64,000 bases of DNA, taken from the NCBI GenBank assembly GCA_041645555.1, contig JBAZPX010000003.1, forward strand, positions 1 to 64,000, given 5' to 3'. Position 1 is the stretch's first letter; each line of letters starts with the position of its first letter. The stretch comes from JAQTRU01 sp041645555 (GTDB lineage Bacteria; Patescibacteriota; Patescibacteriia; Patescibacteriales; JAQTRU01). A model generated the notes under the pieces. The model saw only the letters and a program-made list of their open reading frames with translations, made no database searches and was not told the DNA's origin. Shown one piece after another: positions 15,624-23,327 of the stretch. The position numbers and the translations under genes are program-made.

Positions 15624-18600
15624 ATGTTAATGCATTTCTACTCAAGAATCAGTCCCACCGAAGAGCTCTGCTATAACGTAGAAGTTGACGGCGCTTTTTC
15701 TCGTCGTCAGATTAAAAAGTTAAAGAGTTTCTTCAGGGAAAAAGGCACGGAGCATATTTTCTCCGCCAGCCGCCTAAGAGGCGACGTGGCGGAGGTGGGA
15801 CCTCACCCGCAGATGCGGACAAATTTTTGTTCGCAGGCCATTGAGCTCTTGCATGACTGCGGATTGTTCAAAATTAAAATTGTGGAGGTATCACGGAGAA
15901 TCGTAGTCCCGGCCGGTGTTGACCGCGACTCGTTTGTGGCGGATTTGTATGATCCGATGCGGGAACGTATTTACTATGAACCTTTGCAAAGTTTTGTGTC
16001 TAACATCGTTCCGCCTCCGGTAATAACTGTACCCCTATTGGGTGAAGGTATGGAGGCGATGGCCCGGGCTAACAAAGAATATAAACTCGGGTTTGATTCG
16101 CAGTTTCAAGAACATTTCTTCAATTTGTTTGTGAATTACCTCAAACGCAATCCGACTAACGCCGAACTTATTCAGTTAGCGGCAATGTGCTCAAACCATT
16201 CGTTTCACACCTTATTCGGAGCAGTGGTGAGTATCGACGGCCAACGGATGGCGCACACCTTGATGGAGCTTATCAAAGAGCCCTGGCGCCGGAATCCTGG
16301 CAACAGTGTCGTTGCTTTTCATGACAATGCTAGTGCAATTAGGGGAGCTATGGCGCGCATATTGCAGCCGGAAAATCCTGGGCAACCTAGCCGGATGATT
16401 TTTCAGGAAGCTTTATGGCACATCTCCACAACCGTGGAAACGCATTGTTACCCCACGCTCTGGTGCCCCTGGCCAGGAGCGCAAACCGGTATTGGTGGCT
16501 GTTTGCGCGACGGACTGGCTATTGGTCGCGGTGGTGATCATCGCCATGCCATTGCCGGATTCTACACGGGCAACTTATTTATCGATGATTACCCCATGCC
16601 CTGGGAAATAGGAGCGCCAATGTTTCCTTCAAGGGTAATGGCGTCTCCGCTTCGGATTATCAAAGACGCGACTTGGGGAACTTGGGCCTATGGCAACCAG
16701 TATGGTGTTCCGGTAACTCAGGGAGTCGCCCGGACGTTTGGCATGATTTTCCCCAGCGGAGAACATTACGAGTATTACAAGCCAATTATGATGGCCGGAC
16801 TTCATGGCGGTGTTCGCGATGAGCATGCTGCCAAAGGCAAAGCCAGCAAGGGATTGACAATCGTTGGAATCGGCGGACCAGGATACCGGATTGGTTATTT
16901 CGGCGGTCCTGGTTCAAGCGAGATAACCGATGAAGCAAAGGAAGTTTCTGATCGTAATGCTGTACAACGCGGCGACTCTCTAATGGGTCAGGTAACCTGG
17001 CGGGTTATTCGGGCCTGTACCGAACTCGGCTCCAGAAATCCGATTATTTCAATCCATGACCAGGGCGCGGTCGGACCTTGCGGGGTTCTTACCGAACTCA
17101 TCGAGAAGTCTGGCGGACGCATCAGCATCCGCAAGATCCATTTGGGTGATTCGACTTTGTCGTTTGTGGAGATATGGGTTTGCGAATACCAGGAAAGATA
17201 CGGTCTTCTTATCCATCCGGATGATCTTGATCTCTTTATCTCCATCTGCGACTATGAAGGTTGCCCGGTTGAGATTTTGGGCGAAGTCACAGGCGACGGC
17301 AATATTGTCGTTTATGACGAACTCGATGGTTCAACACCCATTGATTTTCCAATCGAGGCCGCGCGGGCCGGATTACCGCAAAAGGTTATTACCGATAAGG
17401 CTCCGGCTTATTTGGGCGGTCCGATTACTATTCCTGGAAACCTGACGCTGTCCGAAGCTCTTGACTGGGTAATGAAATTTCCGCATGTCGGGAGCAAGGA
17501 CTGGCTCGTAGACCGGGTAGACACTACGGTCGGCGGTCTGGTTGTCCAAAACCAGCGTTGCGGTCCGCATCGCTTGCCATTATCCAATGTGGCAGTGTCG
17601 GCTTTAGACTTTTTGGGCAAAATCGGAAGCGTTACGGCTTTGGGCGAATGTCCGCCGAAGATGATGCTTAATCCTCGGGCCGGCGCGCGTATGGCGGTAG
17701 CGGAAATGCTTACTAATCTTGCAGCCGCTCGAATTACCAAACGTGAGGATATCAGGGCGTCTGTGAATTGGATGTGGCCGGCAAAAGGCATCCCGGGCGG
17801 CGTTGCCAAGCTTTATTATGCTATGGAAGCGTTGACCGAGTTTATGATGGCTTTAGGAATTGCCTGCGACGGCGGTAAAGATTCTACATCTTTGGCCGCT
17901 CTTATCGCCAAGATGCTTATCAAATCCCCGGAAACCTTAGTGATTACCGGGTATGCGATGGTGCCGGATTTCCGAGAAGTCGCCACGCCGAATATTAAGT
18001 CGCCGGGTCAGAGCCGATTGCTTTATATTGATTTTGGCGGCGGCAAATACCGGCTGGGCGGATCGGCTTTCCTGCAATATCTAAAACAACTTGGCGAGGA
18101 GTGTCCGGACATTGAAGACAGAGATCTGTTTGTCCGCGCCTGGGAAGCAATTCAGAGACTTCATGATATGGGCAAACTCTTATCGCTTCACGATCGCAGT
18201 TGCGGCGGGCTCTTGATTACTATTCTTGAGATGCTTTTCGCCGGCGATTGTGGGGCATCAGTTAGTCTTAAGGGCGCCGATATCTGGGGCAAGATGTTTG
18301 CGGAAGAAGCCGGGTTTGTTTTGGAAATTCATGAAGATGATCTCCCGGACGTGCTGGCGTTGTTTGAAAAATGCGATGTGCCGGTAGTTGAAATCGGCCG
18401 GACAAAGGTTGAGAAAACCGTTAAGGTCGCTTTCAACAACGAAATCGTTCTGGCCGGATCAGTTCCGGAACTGCGGAGCGCTCATCGGGAAACAAGCCAC
18501 CAGATTGACCGGCTGCAAATCAACCCGGTTTGCGCAGACCAAGCCAAGCAAAATTTGCTTGATCCCGGAATCCCGTCCCTGGAACTTACTTTCACTCCCA

Positions 18601-19430
18601 GACCAACACCCCGGGAAATTTTAGAAGGAGGATTAAAGCCGCGGGTGGCGGTTTTGCGCAACAAGGGAACGAATGGAGACCGGGAAATGATTGCCGCTTT
18701 CAAGGCAGTCGGCTTCGAGGTTTACGACGTGCACATGAAAGCTCTGATTACCGGGCAGATAACCCTTGATTTCTTCCAGGGCATTGTTTTCGCCGGCGGA
18801 TTTTCCTTTGCCGATATTTTCGGCGCTGGCAAGGGTTGGGCGATGCAGGTTCGGGAATGCCTGGCCGGGCAACTCAAAAAATTCATGGCTAGGCCCAATA
18901 CCTGGATTCTCGGGGTCTGCAATGGTTGTCAGGCTGGCGCGCTCTTGGGCTTAGCGCCATTCGAGAAGCTTGACCGTAAACGGCAGCCGCTTTTCCTCAG
19001 GAATACGTCGAGAGCATTTGAATCTCGATCAGTCGAAGTCGGGATACTGAAAAGCCCTTCGATCATGTTCACGGATATGGCCGGCTCGCGTCTTACTATT
19101 CCGGTAGCGCATGGAGAAGGACGGATGTGGTTCCCGGATGAGGGAGCGATCCGCGAAGTGGCGGAAAATTATCTCGCTACTATGGCGTTCGTTGACAACT
19201 CTGGCAGCCCGACCATGGATTATCCCCTTAATCCGAACGGTTCGGTTTATGGCTGGACTGGCCTCTGTGATCCTACGGGCCGGTTTAATCTTATGATGCC
19301 GCATCCGGAACGGATCTTTCTTCTGCAACAATGGCCGTGGCTGCCGCAAGGATGGGATGACCTTCTGGCCTCTCCGTGGATTCGGCTATTCCAGAATTTT
19401 TACGCGTTCTCGGTCGCGCATTGTGATTAA
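15624..19430 (+). CDS. purL: Phosphoribosylformylglycinamidine synthase, single-chain form
   Basis: A ~1268-aa large-type PurL (FGAR amidotransferase) that makes FGAM from FGAR, glutamine and ATP in de novo purine synthesis. The order is an N-terminal PurS-like region, two AIRS-type ATP-binding halves (e.g. FHDNASAIRG, IHDQGAVGPCG, HDRSCGGLL) and a C-terminal class-I glutaminase. The glutaminase has nucleophile Cys in GVCNGCQAGALLG (~1100) and PHPER (~1224). I chose ATG 15624 over an upstream TTG because AGGGAG sits 7 nt before it. De novo purine genes are unusual in CPR genomes and no other pur gene is in the window. Confidence 0.96.
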   Translation: MLMHFYSRISPTEELCYNVEVDGAFSRRQIKKLKSFFREKGTEHIFSASRLRGDVAEVGPHPQMRTNFCSQAIELLHDCGLFKIKIVEVSRRIVVPAGVDRDSFVADLYDPMRERIYYEPLQSFVSNIVPPPVITVPLLGEGMEAMARANKEYKLGFDSQFQEHFFNLFVNYLKRNPTNAELIQLAAMCSNHSFHTLFGAVVSIDGQRMAHTLMELIKEPWRRNPGNSVVAFHDNASAIRGAMARILQPENPGQPSRMIFQEALWHISTTVETHCYPTLWCPWPGAQTGIGGCLRDGLAIGRGGDHRHAIAGFYTGNLFIDDYPMPWEIGAPMFPSRVMASPLRIIKDATWGTWAYGNQYGVPVTQGVARTFGMIFPSGEHYEYYKPIMMAGLHGGVRDEHAAKGKASKGLTIVGIGGPGYRIGYFGGPGSSEITDEAKEVSDRNAVQRGDSLMGQVTWRVIRACTELGSRNPIISIHDQGAVGPCGVLTELIEKSGGRISIRKIHLGDSTLSFVEIWVCEYQERYGLLIHPDDLDLFISICDYEGCPVEILGEVTGDGNIVVYDELDGSTPIDFPIEAARAGLPQKVITDKAPAYLGGPITIPGNLTLSEALDWVMKFPHVGSKDWLVDRVDTTVGGLVVQNQRCGPHRLPLSNVAVSALDFLGKIGSVTALGECPPKMMLNPRAGARMAVAEMLTNLAAARITKREDIRASVNWMWPAKGIPGGVAKLYYAMEALTEFMMALGIACDGGKDSTSLAALIAKMLIKSPETLVITGYAMVPDFREVATPNIKSPGQSRLLYIDFGGGKYRLGGSAFLQYLKQLGEECPDIEDRDLFVRAWEAIQRLHDMGKLLSLHDRSCGGLLITILEMLFAGDCGASVSLKGADIWGKMFAEEAGFVLEIHEDDLPDVLALFEKCDVPVVEIGRTKVEKTVKVAFNNEIVLAGSVPELRSAHRETSHQIDRLQINPVCADQAKQNLLDPGIPSLELTFTPRPTPREILEGGLKPRVAVLRNKGTNGDREMIAAFKAVGFEVYDVHMKALITGQITLDFFQGIVFAGGFSFADIFGAGKGWAMQVRECLAGQLKKFMARPNTWILGVCNGCQAGALLGLAPFEKLDRKRQPLFLRNTSRAFESRSVEVGILKSPSIMFTDMAGSRLTIPVAHGEGRMWFPDEGAIREVAENYLATMAFVDNSGSPTMDYPLNPNGSVYGWTGLCDPTGRFNLMMPHPERIFLLQQWPWLPQGWDDLLASPWIRLFQNFYAFSVAHCD

Positions 19431-19456
19431 GAATTGATCTTTTTTAAACATGAAAT

Positions 19457-19495
19457 AACCCGCTAGACTTAGAGGAACTAGCGGGTTTTGTTTTT
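19457..19495 (+). terminator. purL terminator
   Basis: AACCCGCTAG pairs perfectly with CTAGCGGGTT, followed by TTGTTTTT. Confidence 0.85.
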
Positions 19496-19508
19496 AAGTG
19501 AAGTTTAA

Positions 19509-19647
19509 GCGGGCTAATGCCCGCACTATCTTCACATCCCGCTGCTTCCAAAAAATTTGTTTAATTTTTAAAAGTTTTTTCAAGAAGTAGCGGCTTCGCC
19601 TTTCTTTCGGCTGCTTTAAAAGTTTTAATTCGCCGAAGCAGCGGGAT
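19509..19647. repeat. Nested palindromes in the purL / small-gene gap
   Basis: A GCGGGC-TAAT-GCCCGC hairpin (19509-19524) is followed by a 13-bp inverted repeat, ATCCCGCTGCTTC (19536-19548) with GAAGCAGCGGGAT (19635-19647). No gene is supported in 19496-19750. Confidence 0.5.
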
Positions 19648-19694
19648 ATACCGGTCCGCCCCGCCCATTGCGAGGAGCGTGGCGGCTTTCGGTA

Positions 19695-19746
19695 TAAAAA
19701 AAGAGGCTCGGCTAAACGTGATTGAGTTATCACGCTTAACCGAGCC
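19695..19746 (-). terminator. Terminator of the tiny-gene operon
   Basis: A long stem (GGCTCGG..TAA.CGTGAT with ATCACG..TTA.CCGAGCC), followed on the minus strand by a seven-T run. Confidence 0.85.
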
Positions 19747-19751
19747 AAAAG

Positions 19752-19784
19752 TTACCACCAGTCGTCCCAGCTCCAGCCGCCCAT
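19752..19784 (-). CDS. Ten-residue Trp-rich peptide
   Basis: The ATG lies one base after the stop of the 51-aa gene, with AGAGG seven nt upstream inside that gene's last codons. It encodes MGGWSWDDWW and stops just before the operon terminator. Four of ten residues are Trp. Close coupling to its neighbour and the SD support translation. It could be a signal, a precursor core, or a chance frame. No modification enzyme is adjacent. Confidence 0.4.
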   Translation of the reverse strand: MGGWSWDDWW

Positions 19785-19785
19785 T

Positions 19786-19941
19786 TTATACCTCTGCCGT
19801 TTCGGTTTCGGGTTCAGACAGTATCTGTCGTGCCACGAGGAGTATTCTCCCTGCCTTTTTTGGGAAAGCTTGGAGAACTCTTTCTATCTGTTCCATCGCT
19901 AGTTCCTCGGGCGTTAGCGGTTTTTCATTTTTTTTAGCCAT
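19786..19941 (-). CDS. Small protein, 51 aa, unknown
   Basis: The start at 19941 is chosen because AGAGGAAACAAA precedes it; an in-frame upstream start lacks an SD. The protein is helical and amphipathic (PLTPEELAMEQIERVLQAF, GRILLVARQIL) with an acidic tail. There is no signal peptide or Cys. It is the second gene of a minus-strand operon, 34 nt after the 59-aa gene and 1 nt before the Trp-rich peptide. No family was recognised. Confidence 0.6.
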   Translation of the reverse strand: MAKKNEKPLTPEELAMEQIERVLQAFPKKAGRILLVARQILSEPETETAEV

Positions 19942-19975
19942 TTTGTTTCCTCTTTCTGCGGTGATATTTGTTTTT

Positions 19976-20155
19976 TTACCATTTTCCCCAAGGGCCGGGT
20001 CCCATCCTGCCGACAAAACCTTTTCTGTCTTGATGATCCAGGTTTTCCCCTGTTGCCTTTACGGAATTCGGAAATCCCGTTTCCGCTGTTTCGGCGTTTG
20101 ATTGTTTTTTGTCATTTCCGGTAAAGTCAGCCGGATTTTTTTCTTGTTCAGCCAT
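19976..20155 (-). CDS. Small hydrophilic protein, 59 aa, with Gly/Trp tail
   Basis: The start is chosen at 20155, 5 nt after a strong AAAGGAGGG SD. The body is hydrophilic and rich in Asn, Gln, Glu and Thr, and the C-terminus reads GRMGPGPWGKW. It is the first gene of the tiny-gene operon, with a ~270-nt leader that holds a terminator-like hairpin (20230-20258). No family was recognised. The Gly/Trp tail and the adjacent MGGWSWDDWW peptide look related in composition. Confidence 0.6.
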   Translation of the reverse strand: MAEQEKNPADFTGNDKKQSNAETAETGFPNSVKATGENLDHQDRKGFVGRMGPGPWGKW

Positions 20156-20224
20156 TGTTCCCTCCTTTTGGGTTGGCTGTTTGTTTTTAAAAAGGACGTG
20201 AAATTTTTGTGCGGTTTTCCGATA

Positions 20225-20263
20225 CAAAAAACTGGCTCCCCTGTACGAGGAGCCAGTTTTCGT
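20225..20263. terminator. Hairpin in the leader of the tiny-gene operon
   Basis: AACTGGCTCC pairs perfectly with GGAGCCAGTT. T-runs follow on both strands, so it may terminate in either direction or attenuate the minus-strand operon. Confidence 0.6.
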
Positions 20264-20435
20264 TTTCCCTAGTGAGTCTAACTTATATAGTTAAAGCATC
20301 ACAAAAAACTGATCTCCTCGTAAGACCATAAAACCAGAAACCGAAGAAATAAGTTTTTCGTAATGCCTTAGTCATAAAATATTGAGTTTACCCCGTTAGA
20401 TAATATATTTAATGGGATTTTACTCTCTGTGGATA

Positions 20436-20463
20436 ATTATATCATAGATATTGGTAAAGTCAA
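20436..20463 (-). promoter_or_regulatory. Promoter of the tiny-gene operon
   Basis: On the minus strand: TTGACT, 16-nt spacer, perfect TATAAT with extended TGA. The rest of 20156-20574 holds a degraded CCCCGTTAGA repeat at 20391 and no gene. Confidence 0.65.
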
Positions 20464-20523
20464 ACGAAATGTGGATTTTTATGATTTTTATTATATAAAT
20501 TAGCTAATATTAGATATAAATTA

Positions 20524-20554
20524 AAAGGCAACTTGTTTTTAGCAAATTGCCTTT
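20524..20554 (-). terminator. Terminator after the LeuA-dimer-like gene
   Basis: AAAGGCAA pairs with TTGCCTTT, T-rich on the minus strand. Confidence 0.6.
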
Positions 20555-20574
20555 ATTTCCCAAATTTTTGCATT

Positions 20575-20964
20575 TCAGGCCGTTAAGTCCTGAAAGCAGT
20601 TGAGCATGGCCTTAGCTAAAGCCATATGGGAGTTGGTTGGGTGTTTTCCACCTCTTTTGCAGCTTCGGCCATCTCCATTTGAGCCAATCCGGATATGGGC
20701 GTGAGCTTTACATCCGCCTTTATAAGGCGAGTTAGCTCCGCAAGAAAGAAGAACTATTTCCTGGCCATCGCCTAAGACAGGGGCGCAAGAAACAAACATT
20801 TCTCTTATTGCCCTGAATATGGCATGATGGACATTTTCTTTTCCCTGGCTAGCGCAGGCAACCTTTTTTTCGCCCGCTGAAGTGGCGAAAACCAGGGTAG
20901 CAGTCGGAACCATTTCCGTCCCATCTGATACCTGCACAGTTTTTACGGCGAGATTAGCAATCAT
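20575..20964 (-). CDS. Free-standing LeuA allosteric-dimer-like domain protein
   Basis: A 129-aa protein that resembles the regulatory domain of isopropylmalate/citramalate synthases. It has VQVSDGTEMVPTATLVFAT, an A.QGKENVHHAIFRAI helix, then EIVLLSCGANSPYKGGCKAHAHIRI and a final helix (SHMALAKAMLNCF). No catalytic TIM barrel is attached. It lies downstream of cimA, whose product has its own copy of such a domain. It may be a regulatory subunit for leucine/isoleucine-type synthases or a free ligand sensor. The fold call is by pattern. Confidence 0.6.
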   Translation of the reverse strand: MIANLAVKTVQVSDGTEMVPTATLVFATSAGEKKVACASQGKENVHHAIFRAIREMFVSCAPVLGDGQEIVLLSCGANSPYKGGCKAHAHIRIGSNGDGRSCKRGGKHPTNSHMALAKAMLNCFQDLTA

Positions 20965-20977
20965 TTTTTTTCCTTGT

Positions 20978-21109
20978 TTAGAGATCCATTATGCCGACGA
21001 AGGTTATTTCTTCCCCATTCCACCAAGTCAATTTTTCATCAGGGCTGGGGCTTTTAGGCGGTTCGTTTTCTTGGCCATCCGTTCCCGGTTTTTTCTCGTC
21101 TTCTTTCAT
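20978..21109 (-). CDS. Small acidic protein, 43 aa
   Basis: The ATG is preceded by AAGGAGG at ideal spacing. The sequence starts MKEDEKKPGTDGQENEPPKS, is Pro/Glu-rich, and ends with a hydrophobic, Trp-containing tail (LTWWNGEEITFVGIMDL). It lies 13 nt upstream of the LeuA-dimer-like gene, so the two are likely co-translated. No family was recognised. Confidence 0.6.
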   Translation of the reverse strand: MKEDEKKPGTDGQENEPPKSPSPDEKLTWWNGEEITFVGIMDL

Positions 21110-21166
21110 CTTGCGCCTCCTTGGTTATGGATAATTGTGCGGTTGCATACTTCGTAATGAACAATC

Positions 21167-21192
21167 AAAAAAACCACCCCATTTGGGTGGCT
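21167..21192 (-). terminator. Terminator
   Basis: CCACCCC..GGGTGG hairpin with a seven-T run on the minus strand. It closes the micro-ORF unit at 21220-21309. Confidence 0.75.
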
Positions 21193-21219
21193 TTCCTATA
21201 ATATTATTTATAATTCTAT

Positions 21220-21309
21220 TTATCTTTTATCTGTACGAAAACAAGCCACCCGAGAGGGAAGTAAGAGCAACAATCCTAACAGCAAATTTTTTTGGATAAC
21301 TTGTTTCAT
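21220..21309 (-). CDS. 29-aa signal-peptide-like micro-ORF
   Basis: It encodes a basic head, a Leu-rich core (LLLGLLLLLPS) and a Cys (RVACF), like a truncated lipoprotein signal. The ATG is only about 6 nt from a predicted transcription start, so it would be leaderless. It has its own promoter and terminator, so the alternative is a ~140-nt small RNA. Confidence 0.35.
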   Translation of the reverse strand: MKQVIQKNLLLGLLLLLPSRVACFRTDKR

Positions 21310-21321
21310 ATTGTTAAAACC

Positions 21322-21349
21322 AGTATAGCATGCCCAGAAAAAAAAGCAA
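21322..21349 (-). promoter_or_regulatory. Promoter of the micro-ORF unit
   Basis: On the minus strand: TTGCTT, 16-nt spacer, TATACT with extended TGC. The -35 overlaps the cimA terminator. Confidence 0.5.
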
Positions 21350-21382
21350 CCCCCTTGCAAAATAAATTTTACAAGGGGGTTT
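21340..21382. terminator. cimA terminator
   Basis: AACCCCCTTG pairs perfectly with CAAGGGGGTT. T-runs lie on both sides, eight T on the minus strand. Confidence 0.85.
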
Positions 21383-21388
21383 TTATAG

Positions 21389-22951
21389 TTATTCTTTTCC
21401 CTCCTTTTCTTTTTCTTTAACAATTCGGTAAAGATAGGCATCCCAAAGAACTTCCCAGCTAGCTTCTTGGAAATCAGCATTAACACCGATGACAGTCCAG
21501 GATTCGTGCTCATCAGTAAAAGTAGCGATTACCCTGACTTTAGCCGCGGTGTCAAGTTCGAGATTAAAGACTTCCATCTTGAAATCAGCCAGCTTTACTT
21601 CTTCTAAGAAAGAAAAATAAGGAAGTAAAGCTCGGCGCAGAGCCTGGTTTAGGCCGTCAACTCCGCCTGCTCCCTCGGCGTTAACCAGCTCTTTTTTACC
21701 ATCTACAAATATGGTTAGGCTGGCTTCACTTTGGACTGGTTGCCGGCGGATTTTTTCATCCCATGTTCTCCATTTTTCGAATCTAGGAAGGAGCGGAAGT
21801 TTTCCTAATTTTCCCAGGAGCCACAGATAAAGAGATGCCCGAGCCTGTCCCAAATCTTTGCCCTCGTCGCAGAACCGGTTAAAATCAGCCATGAATTCTT
21901 TGGCTAATTTTTTGGTGATAACCAGGCCAAGCTCTTTTGCCACTTGCACTAAAGTAGAAGCTCCGGAGCCTTTCCCCAGTTCGGTTCTTTTCTTGTTGCC
22001 GACAAATTTTGGGGGAGCATGGAGGTAGCTGCCAGGGTCCCTGGCAAGGCCATCTGAATGCATGCCAACTTTAGTAGCGAAGGCATTTTCTCCTACCCAG
22101 GGTTCAGACGGGTTTGGCTTGATGTTTAACGCCCGGCAGACGAGGAGATAGACAGAGCAAAGCTTTCGCAGGGAGTTAAGGGGAAAATTGTTTATTCCCC
22201 GCTCTTTCCAAACTAGGTTAGGAAGAAACGTAGTTATGGCTGCGTTGCCGGCTCTCTCACCGATGGTGCCGATCGTTCCCTGAATATGGCTTACGCCTAA
22301 CCTCCAAGCTAGTTCAGATAGAGCCGAAGCTCTTCCTTGGTCATTGTGAAAATGGACGCCAAGCCGTTCCAGGGGAATGATTTTTGAAACCTCGGTGATT
22401 ACTTGTTCAACTTGATCAAAATCCATTCCACCGTTGGTGTCGCAGAGGACTATCCAACTTACCCCGGATTCGGCCGCGGTCTGAAGAATTTTTTGGGCAT
22501 AGTCTCTGTCACCATTTAACCAGGCGTCAAAAGCATGTTCGGCGTCAAAGATTACTTCTAATCCAGCCTCTACCAAAGTTCTTATCGAATCCCCGATAAC
22601 CCGGAGATAATCATCCGGATCCTGCCTTAATGATTTTTCCACATCCCGCCGACGGGTTTTGCCAACCAAGACGCCAACTGGAACCCCGAGCTTTATGATG
22701 TTTTTTACATCATTCGGATGAGTTCGGCCAAAAACGGCAATCTTAGCTTTTAGTTTCAAAACTAGCGCTTTCTTGACAATTTCCTGGGTACTATTATGGA
22801 GATCTGCAAAACCTAATTCCAGGTACTTGACGCCTAATTTAGAAATCGCAGAAGCCGCTTTTAAAACATCAGCGGTGTTAGTTATTTCTGCTTCCATCCC
22901 TTGGGCGCCGTCCCGAAAAGTCGTGTCCAAAACTACTAATTTCCTTCCCAT
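21389..22951 (-). CDS. cimA: Citramalate synthase
   Basis: A 520-aa HMGL-family enzyme of the CimA type, which condenses pyruvate and acetyl-CoA to (R)-citramalate in the threonine-independent isoleucine route. The catalytic barrel starts LVVLDTTFRDGAQG (metal Asp, Arg) and has HFHNDQGRASA and NAAITTFLPNL. The conserved VGENAFATKVGMHSDG segment at ~290 is followed by a C-terminal LeuA-type dimer domain (~390-505). It has a strong SD (GGAGGT) and its own terminator. An isolated branched-chain gene is unusual for CPR. The family also holds (R)-citramalate versus isopropylmalate variants, so substrate is by similarity. Confidence 0.9.
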   Translation of the reverse strand: MGRKLVVLDTTFRDGAQGMEAEITNTADVLKAASAISKLGVKYLELGFADLHNSTQEIVKKALVLKLKAKIAVFGRTHPNDVKNIIKLGVPVGVLVGKTRRRDVEKSLRQDPDDYLRVIGDSIRTLVEAGLEVIFDAEHAFDAWLNGDRDYAQKILQTAAESGVSWIVLCDTNGGMDFDQVEQVITEVSKIIPLERLGVHFHNDQGRASALSELAWRLGVSHIQGTIGTIGERAGNAAITTFLPNLVWKERGINNFPLNSLRKLCSVYLLVCRALNIKPNPSEPWVGENAFATKVGMHSDGLARDPGSYLHAPPKFVGNKKRTELGKGSGASTLVQVAKELGLVITKKLAKEFMADFNRFCDEGKDLGQARASLYLWLLGKLGKLPLLPRFEKWRTWDEKIRRQPVQSEASLTIFVDGKKELVNAEGAGGVDGLNQALRRALLPYFSFLEEVKLADFKMEVFNLELDTAAKVRVIATFTDEHESWTVIGVNADFQEASWEVLWDAYLYRIVKEKEKEGKE

Positions 22952-23026
22952 CTTTTACCTCCGTTGATGGTTGCGGTTTTTATCTGTTAAGAAACATTTT
23001 TCAAAGAGCCAAAAAATAGACTAAAC

Positions 23027-23058
23027 AAAAAATCGCCTTGCTTTGAAGACGATTTTTT
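23027..23058 (-). terminator. Terminator of the 32-aa membrane peptide unit
   Basis: AAATCG.CTT..AAG.CGATTTTTT hairpin between cimA and the small membrane ORF. Confidence 0.6.
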
Positions 23059-23083
23059 GACGATTTTTATTTTAATATTTTGT

Positions 23084-23182
23084 TTATTCTAATTTTGCCT
23101 TCAAAGCACAATAAAAGTGATTATCAATAATGATAATCCCGATAATGCCAATAATAACTATTGTGCCTTGGATTAGATTCAT
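23084..23182 (-). CDS. 32-aa single-pass membrane peptide
   Basis: It encodes MNLIQGTIVIIGIIGIIII followed by a short polar tail, a classic single transmembrane helix. A TTGACA-17-TAAGAT promoter puts the transcription start about 6 nt before the ATG, so the message would be nearly leaderless. A terminator follows. Small membrane peptides act as toxins, sensors or subunits; no choice can be made. Confidence 0.45.
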   Translation of the reverse strand: MNLIQGTIVIIGIIGIIIIDNHFYCALKAKLE

Positions 23183-23194
23183 ATTATTATTTTT

Positions 23195-23223
23195 ATCTTA
23201 AAGGATTATTTTTAATTTGTCAA
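23195..23223 (-). promoter_or_regulatory. Promoter of the 32-aa peptide
   Basis: On the minus strand: perfect TTGACA, 17-nt spacer, TAAGAT. Confidence 0.6.
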
Positions 23224-23241
23224 ATGCTTTATAAAATTAGG

Positions 23242-23292
23242 CAAATTCGGCTTTCCCGCTAATTTGCCAAAAGCCTTTAAATAATATAGAAT
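23242..23292 (+). promoter_or_regulatory. tyrS promoter with overlapping palindrome
   Basis: TTGCCA (23264-23269), 17-nt spacer, TAGAAT. The -35 lies in one arm of an 8-bp inverted repeat, GGCAAATT..AATTTGCC, which could be an operator. Confidence 0.5.
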
Positions 23293-23327
23293 AAAGATAT
23301 ATTTACTATATTATTTACAAAAATTAT

